NCBI GenBank assembly: GCA_902798965.1
Contig: CADBYS010000011.1
Coordinates: forward strand, 1 to 64,000
Source of the DNA: an uncultured Bacteroidales bacterium
GTDB taxonomy: Bacteria; Bacteroidota; Bacteroidia; Bacteroidales; Paludibacteraceae
DNA: 64,000 nucleotides
Reading direction: 5' to 3'
Shown here: piece after piece, positions 59,911-64,000 of the stretch
Numbering within the stretch: position 1 is the first letter of the stretch
How the letters are laid out: every line of letters starts with the position of its first letter
The notes under the pieces: model-generated
The model's database searches: none
What the model was told of the DNA's origin: nothing
What the model saw: the letters and a program-made list of their open reading frames with translations, nothing else
Program-made: the position numbers and the translations under genes

Positions 59911-60969
59911 TTAACGAAGAGCTTTGCCATGGTCGTCAATCAATGTGCCGAAGCGGTCAGTATATTCGCCAAACGAAGCAAAGAACACATGCTTGGTTTG
60001 TGCCTCAATGGAATAGAACAGCGGCGGAGTGAGTACGTGATAATGCTTGTCCATAAGTCCGCGTTTGTCGTTGTAATCGACATAGGTATAGCAGTCGGTA
60101 TCCTCATATATAGCATTGCCTTCCTTATCCTTACGGCCGGTGTTGTAGTTCAGCGGCTCGATGCGCTTGTAGATAACATGATACACCAGTTTGCCCTCGT
60201 AATCAAACAGGCGCTGAATGCCGTTGCGCTCGGTAGCTATCAGTCCCTCCGACCAATCGACCTCAATCGATTTGTACGCACCGCGTAATATGGGCTTGAG
60301 TTCGTAATTATACACGATGCACTCATCTCCCCTGCGCGTGTTGTACAGGCGACGGCTGTAGCAAGTCTCTATCTGCGAATAGACAGGCTCGAGCATCCAG
60401 CAGCCGGCGGTATCCAGCAAGCCGACATGATCATAATCGACCTTGAGCACAAGGCTGTTGTTGTAATACAGGTACTCATACTGATTGCGGGCAGTCAGTC
60501 CTGTAGCGTTGACCTGCGAACCGTCGCGACGGAAGATGAACAGCGAATCCTGACGCGACATGATACCGCGGTCGCAAGAGAACTGCCAAGCCTTGTCGAA
60601 GTCCAGCGGCGTGATGAGTTCCGCGGTGTTAAGATTGATGAACGCACGGCGGTGGTTCTTGGCAAGGATAGCTATCGTATCGCCCGGAGCGATATGCAGC
60701 CACTCGATGCTATCGACGAGAATCGTGCCGGTCGCGGGATTGTAGATGTGCGCACCATGCTTGTAACGCAGACCGTTGCGACCGATCTCTTCGCCATAGA
60801 GTCTTTTCTCGATTGCTTTCGGAGCGGTGCGGAAACTCCGGCAAAGAGATACGCCTACAGCGATGAGGATAACTGACATACAGATGAGCATCACGCGTGA
60901 TGTGATGGAACGTGCCTTCCATGAGGCAGAGATACGCGCCCAAAGATGGGCGAAAAATGAAGTGTTCAT
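59911..60969 (-). CDS. Membrane-anchored WG-repeat-like protein
   Basis: 352 residues. A basic N-terminus and one membrane segment (VMLICMSVILIAVGVSLC, about 26-43), then a soluble beta-rich part with WG-like repeats (HVGLLDTAGCWMLEPVYSQI, IQRLFDYEGKLVYHVIYKRI, KRGLMDKHYHVLTPPLFYSI). The fold is probably a beta-propeller in the periplasm. No enzyme motif is visible. A TACCTTTG promoter lies at 61004-61011. Confidence 0.65.
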   Translation of the reverse strand: MNTSFFAHLWARISASWKARSITSRVMLICMSVILIAVGVSLCRSFRTAPKAIEKRLYGEEIGRNGLRYKHGAHIYNPATGTILVDSIEWLHIAPGDTIAILAKNHRRAFINLNTAELITPLDFDKAWQFSCDRGIMSRQDSLFIFRRDGSQVNATGLTARNQYEYLYYNNSLVLKVDYDHVGLLDTAGCWMLEPVYSQIETCYSRRLYNTRRGDECIVYNYELKPILRGAYKSIEVDWSEGLIATERNGIQRLFDYEGKLVYHVIYKRIEPLNYNTGRKDKEGNAIYEDTDCYTYVDYNDKRGLMDKHYHVLTPPLFYSIEAQTKHVFFASFGEYTDRFGTLIDDHGKALR

Positions 60970-61003
60970 AATGTTTGAGATTGATTATTTGCGATTTTTT
61001 ATG

Positions 61004-61011
61004 CAAAGGTA
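61004..61011 (-). promoter_or_regulatory. Promoter of 59911-60969
   Basis: TACCTTTG read leftward, 34 bases before the ATG at 60969. The upstream ATTTGTATATATGCG is AT-rich. Confidence 0.6.
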
Positions 61012-61117
61012 CAACAAATTACGCATATATACAAATATTTCGCACGCGAATGTACGAAATAGAAAACAGCGTGTATGAAGTTGCTTCACACACGCCGTTT
61101 TGTACAGAAGTCAGTTA

Positions 61118-62020
61118 TCAGATATCAGAAGTCAGAGGCCAGACGATGAAACTGATGTTTTTGTACGGACGCTCGTCCCAGAGCCCCATCTTTGTGCCGT
61201 TCCCCTCGGCATCCATGCTCCAGCCTTGCGCCGTACTGCCAACAAGATAGATGGCATTGCTAACGCCTATATCAACCAGCGCTTGGGCGAAGTCGTGCAG
61301 CGATTCGGTGCTCTGCGTGGCGACTACGACTATATGCCCGTCGATCTCGCACAAGCCGCGACGGATGGATTTGTTCTTGAGTTCGTTTTCCACCAGTCTG
61401 CCGTTGTCCACCAGCGGGTACTGACGGAAGAAATATCCGCCATGCTCAGTGGCTTGCTCGAATAGCGGCGAGTTGTCTGCCACGCCGACCGTGACTTTGC
61501 CGTCGATGATAGCGCAGTAGCCGCGTTTGCTCAGTCCCCAACTCAGCGGTTGTCCGCGCAGGACGAAGGCGCCTACGATCTTCTTATTATCCGCATGCAC
61601 GTCGGCTGCCTGGAAGAACAGTATATTTCGCTCCCTGTTATCCAACGCGCCGTAGCCTATCTCCAATCGCGGTGTGCTGTTCAGCGGCACATAGATGCGT
61701 AAGGGGATATCGTTCACCGTGGTGTCCTTGGTGATGGTTCCTACAGCGGTTACGGTATCGAGCGATGCCAACCACCCTTGCAGAGGATGAGCTTGGGGGA
61801 CATTCTCCGGGGCGGTAAGACTTGTTTCCGGCTCGAAGATTCCCTGCTCCGGCAACTGCTCGGGGACTTTCGGCCACAGCAGGCACACGACCGCCACGAC
61901 GGCTGCTATGACAGCCAGACTGACTGCCACCACGCGCCACGGGAAGGTGGGTGTAGGCTGCAGGTTGCTGCCACCTATCACGCGAATCTCGCTATCCGAT
62001 ATGTTTTCTTCTCGTATCAT
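61118..62020 (-). CDS. Phosphodiester glycosidase family (NAGPA-like) protein
   Basis: 300 residues. N-terminal cytoplasmic tail, membrane segment (VVAVSLAVIAAVVAVVCLLW, about 30-49), then a domain resembling NAGPA/phosphodiester glycosidase: GAFVLRGQPLSWGLSKRGYC, IIDGKVTVGVADNSPLFEQA, RRGLCEIDGHIVVVATQSTE and DIGVSNAIYLVGSTAQGW. The family hydrolyses sugar-phosphodiester bonds, such as those of teichoic-type or phosphorylated glycans. Its ATG overlaps the stop of the LytTR gene by 4 bases, so it is translated with it. Confidence 0.75.
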   Translation of the reverse strand: MIREENISDSEIRVIGGSNLQPTPTFPWRVVAVSLAVIAAVVAVVCLLWPKVPEQLPEQGIFEPETSLTAPENVPQAHPLQGWLASLDTVTAVGTITKDTTVNDIPLRIYVPLNSTPRLEIGYGALDNRERNILFFQAADVHADNKKIVGAFVLRGQPLSWGLSKRGYCAIIDGKVTVGVADNSPLFEQATEHGGYFFRQYPLVDNGRLVENELKNKSIRRGLCEIDGHIVVVATQSTESLHDFAQALVDIGVSNAIYLVGSTAQGWSMDAEGNGTKMGLWDERPYKNISFIVWPLTSDI

Positions 62021-62382
62021 AGACTGCTTTTCTCAATCAGTTCTTTCAATGCCTTCAGCGCCTCCTTGCTGGCAGAGAGGGTATAGCGGTTCTGCTGACC
62101 ATCCACAAGGATGAGTTGCTGCTTGGGCACATGGATGTAATACACATAGTTGAGGTTGATGATCAGGCTCTTGCCGATACGCACAAACTGCGTGCTCAGT
62201 TCGGGCAGTTGCTCGGCAATCATCCGCTCTACTTGACCCAACTGATAGGTCACCAGCCGCATCTCTCCACCCGTCTGGAAGAAGTTGCAGTAGTTGCCAT
62301 CCGACGAGATGTAGAGGATATGACTTGCCGCTACGCGCAGCAGGTCGTTGGAGGTTGATATGACCAGATGTGTATTCAGCAT
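62017..62382 (-). CDS. LytTR-type DNA-binding regulator
   Basis: 121 residues from the ATG at 62382, placed by the promoter at 62399-62406. Almost the whole protein is a LytTR DNA-binding domain (SHILYISSDGNYCNFFQTGG, FVRIGKSLIINLNYVYYIHV, NRYTLSASKEALKALKEL). No receiver domain, so it is not a normal response regulator. It is translationally coupled to the NAGPA-like membrane protein, which may control it or be its target. Confidence 0.88.
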   Translation of the reverse strand: MLNTHLVISTSNDLLRVAASHILYISSDGNYCNFFQTGGEMRLVTYQLGQVERMIAEQLPELSTQFVRIGKSLIINLNYVYYIHVPKQQLILVDGQQNRYTLSASKEALKALKELIEKSSL

Positions 62383-62398
62383 TGTTGCAATTGCGATG

Positions 62399-62406
62399 CA
62401 AAGGTA
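62399..62406 (-). promoter_or_regulatory. Promoter of the LytTR operon
   Basis: TACCTTTG read leftward, 17 bases before the ATG at 62382, with TTTGCATATATC about 20 bases upstream. Confidence 0.65.
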
Positions 62407-62532
62407 CTGCTTTTTTTTGATATATGCAAATTTTTCTGCGGGTTTTGTACAAAATAGCCGCGAAAATGTATGAAATATCACATGAACAAAAAATCGCGCA
62501 CCCGAAGATGCGCGATCGAAACAGCAAGTCTG

Positions 62533-64000
62533 TTATTTCAAGTAGAAGATCCGCGAGGGGAAGTCTTGCGTATATTCGGTGGAGAGAGGCAGGAGCAGCC
62601 CGACGGACATCAGGTACGCGCCGGTGAACTGCTTGCCGTGGAGGGCACACGGCTCGCCTGCATCCCAGGCACCTTTGGCGTGGTTGTACTGCACGCGGAT
62701 GTTCTTCTCTTCCAATGTATAGACCTTATCGGGATCCAGACCGGCAAAACGGATGCGCTGCGGGGCTTGCTTCATAAAGTTGCTCAGGGAGTAGGCAAAG
62801 ACCACGGCTTGCTTCTTGTCGTCGGTGACGTACATCAGCGCCGCCACGTCTTGCTTGGCGGGAGCCGACTGACTGCTGACAGGCTGATAACTCTGCGGAG
62901 CATTCAAGCGATAAAGGTTGCCGAGCTGGATGATCGGACGCAGACTCTTGTAGTCGGCAAGGGCTATGGTGCATTGCAAACGTTCCTCATCGGTCATGTG
63001 CTTGGGCTGGAGCTCGATACCCAGACGCCCGCTCATCGCTACGTCGCAGCGGAACTTGATCGGTATAACACGGTTGGTCATCTGATAAGGCGAACCGCCT
63101 ATATGTTGCGCCATGGCGTTGGAGGGGAAGAAGTACGACGTGCCCCACTGGATGAATACGCGCTGCAGGGCATCGTTGTTGTCCGAAACCCAGAACTCGT
63201 CGAAGTAAGGCATCAAGCCGTAGTTCGCACGGCCGCCGCCCGAAGCGCAGTTCTGAATGACGATGTCGGGGTACTTGGCGCGGATGCGCTCAAGAACCGC
63301 CAATAGCCCTAAATGATAGTCAATGTAAAGGTTACTTACCTGGCTTTCGACTTTTGACTTTCGACTTTCGACTCTTCCCAAGTTCTGAATCGACGCATTC
63401 GCGTCCCACTTGATGTAGGAGATATACGGATTGCGGGTAAGCAGGTCATCCACCATGTTCACCACAAAGTCTTGCACCTTGGGGTTGGTCATATCGAGCA
63501 CGAGCTGCGTACCGCCGCGCCCGAGTTTGAGCTCGCGTCCGGGCACTTGCAATGCCCAATCGGGGTGCTGCTCGTAGAGCTCGCTGACAGTATTGACTGC
63601 TTCGGGTTCGATCCATATACCGAACTTGATATGGCGCTCTTTGGCTGCTTCGGTCAAGGCTTGCAGACCATTGGGCAGTTTGCGGGTATCCACCACCCAG
63701 TCGCCGAGCGACGAAGAGTCGTTGTTACGCGGGTACTTGTTGCCAAACCAACCGTCGTCCATAACGAACAGCTCACCACCGAAGGCTGCGATGTCGTTCA
63801 TCATATCGATGATGCGCTGCTCGGTGATGTCGAAATAGATGCCTTCCCACGAGTTCAGGAGCACGTCACGTGTAGCGTTTCCGTTATGCAGGTAGCCGCA
63901 GGTGCGTGCCCATTTATGGAACGCACGGCTCACACCGCCCATGCCTTCGGCGCTATAGCTCAGCGCCAGATGGGGAGTCGTGAAGACATTGGCTTTGGAG
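62533..64000 (-). CDS. GH36 alpha-galactosidase, 5' end outside window
   Basis: 488 residues of the C-terminal part; the frame continues past the window edge without a start. GH36 motifs: LNSWEGIYFDITEQ, FVMDDGWFGNK, nucleophile Asp in YIKWDANASI, CASGGGRANYG and acid/base Asp in FWVSDNNDALQR. It releases alpha-galactose from raffinose-type sugars or galactomannan, which fits the mannanase nearby. Odd: directly after SIQNLG the chain reads RVESRKSKVESQVS, encoded by a heptamer repeat (63346-63378) like the intergenic one at 4311-4344. The reading frame is kept. Confidence 0.92.
   Translation of the reverse strand, partial: SKANVFTTPHLALSYSAEGMGGVSRAFHKWARTCGYLHNGNATRDVLLNSWEGIYFDITEQRIIDMMNDIAAFGGELFVMDDGWFGNKYPRNNDSSSLGDWVVDTRKLPNGLQALTEAAKERHIKFGIWIEPEAVNTVSELYEQHPDWALQVPGRELKLGRGGTQLVLDMTNPKVQDFVVNMVDDLLTRNPYISYIKWDANASIQNLGRVESRKSKVESQVSNLYIDYHLGLLAVLERIRAKYPDIVIQNCASGGGRANYGLMPYFDEFWVSDNNDALQRVFIQWGTSYFFPSNAMAQHIGGSPYQMTNRVIPIKFRCDVAMSGRLGIELQPKHMTDEERLQCTIALADYKSLRPIIQLGNLYRLNAPQSYQPVSSQSAPAKQDVAALMYVTDDKKQAVVFAYSLSNFMKQAPQRIRFAGLDPDKVYTLEEKNIRVQYNHAKGAWDAGEPCALHGKQFTGAYLMSVGLLLPLSTEYTQDFPSRIFYLK
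63346..63378. repeat. Heptamer repeat inside the alpha-galactosidase gene
   Basis: Four to five units of CTTTCGA or CTTTTGA, the same mixture as at 4311-4344. They encode RVESRKSKVESQ in a surface loop directly after the catalytic strand. Confidence 0.75.

Overview
The window is a 64 kb chromosomal piece of a Bacteroidales bacterium (phylum Bacteroidota), probably a gut or rumen commensal. This rests on many promoters with the Bacteroidota -7 box TAnnTTTG, weak Shine-Dalgarno sequences, lipoprotein signals, an outer-membrane barrel protein, a secreted esterase with a short Bacteroidales-type C-terminal tail, and GH26 and GH36 enzymes for plant mannans and galactosides. No rRNA, complete tRNA, transposase or recombinase gene was recognised. 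The species cannot be fixed from the sequence alone.

Layout. (1) 1-6670 is a decaying integrated element: an ORF6N gene, fragments of a second PLD-like gene, a DpnD/PcfM-like gene, a possible polyvalent-kinase remnant, a frameshifted DUF3987 gene with iteron-like repeats upstream, and a tRNA 3'-end-like sequence at its right edge. (2) 6.7-10.5 kb holds a NUC1-type endonuclease, an ion channel and an AAA ATPase. (3) 10.5-14.3 kb and 20.8-27.5 kb are strings of small, mostly unrecognised genes, including three Api92/YubB-like paralogues, an ADP-ribosylglycohydrolase, a WG-repeat peptidase and lipoproteins. They resemble arrays of orphan immunity genes. (4) 14.4-20.7 kb between them is a McrBC type IV restriction operon with a Cas4-like/DUF2779 nuclease. 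(5) 28-32 kb has a DUF4143 ATPase behind four 23-bp iterons, a WYL regulator and a DUF234-type ATPase. (6) 32.2-38.8 kb is a type I restriction-modification operon (hsdM, hsdS, four-helix-bundle gene, hsdR), followed by a DUF2130 coiled-coil protein. (7) 40.4-48.3 kb has an LRR protein, an unknown gene, and an operon of three small genes plus a TerY-P triad (kinase, VWA, PP2C phosphatase) and a membrane protein. (8) 48.3-54.8 kb is ordinary metabolism: acetylxylan esterase, GH26 mannanase, outer-membrane protein, glutamate symporter. (9) 54.8-58.9 kb is a third cluster of small unknown genes plus a Bro-N protein. (10) 59-64 kb is a transglycosylase, a MITE-like element, a beta-propeller-like protein, a LytTR regulator with a phosphodiester glycosidase, and an alpha-galactosidase cut by the window edge.

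The most interesting signal is regulatory. The same 19-bp inverted repeat, TGTGCAA-N5-TTGCACA, sits exactly 9 bases before the -7 box of three transcription units: hsdM, the DUF2130 gene and the TerY-P operon. This suggests one regulator, possibly the nearby WYL protein, controls restriction-modification and a kinase/phosphatase signalling system together. Other signals are two families of extended promoter blocks, a repeated terminator or small-RNA element, and gene-end fragments shared between distant cassette clusters.
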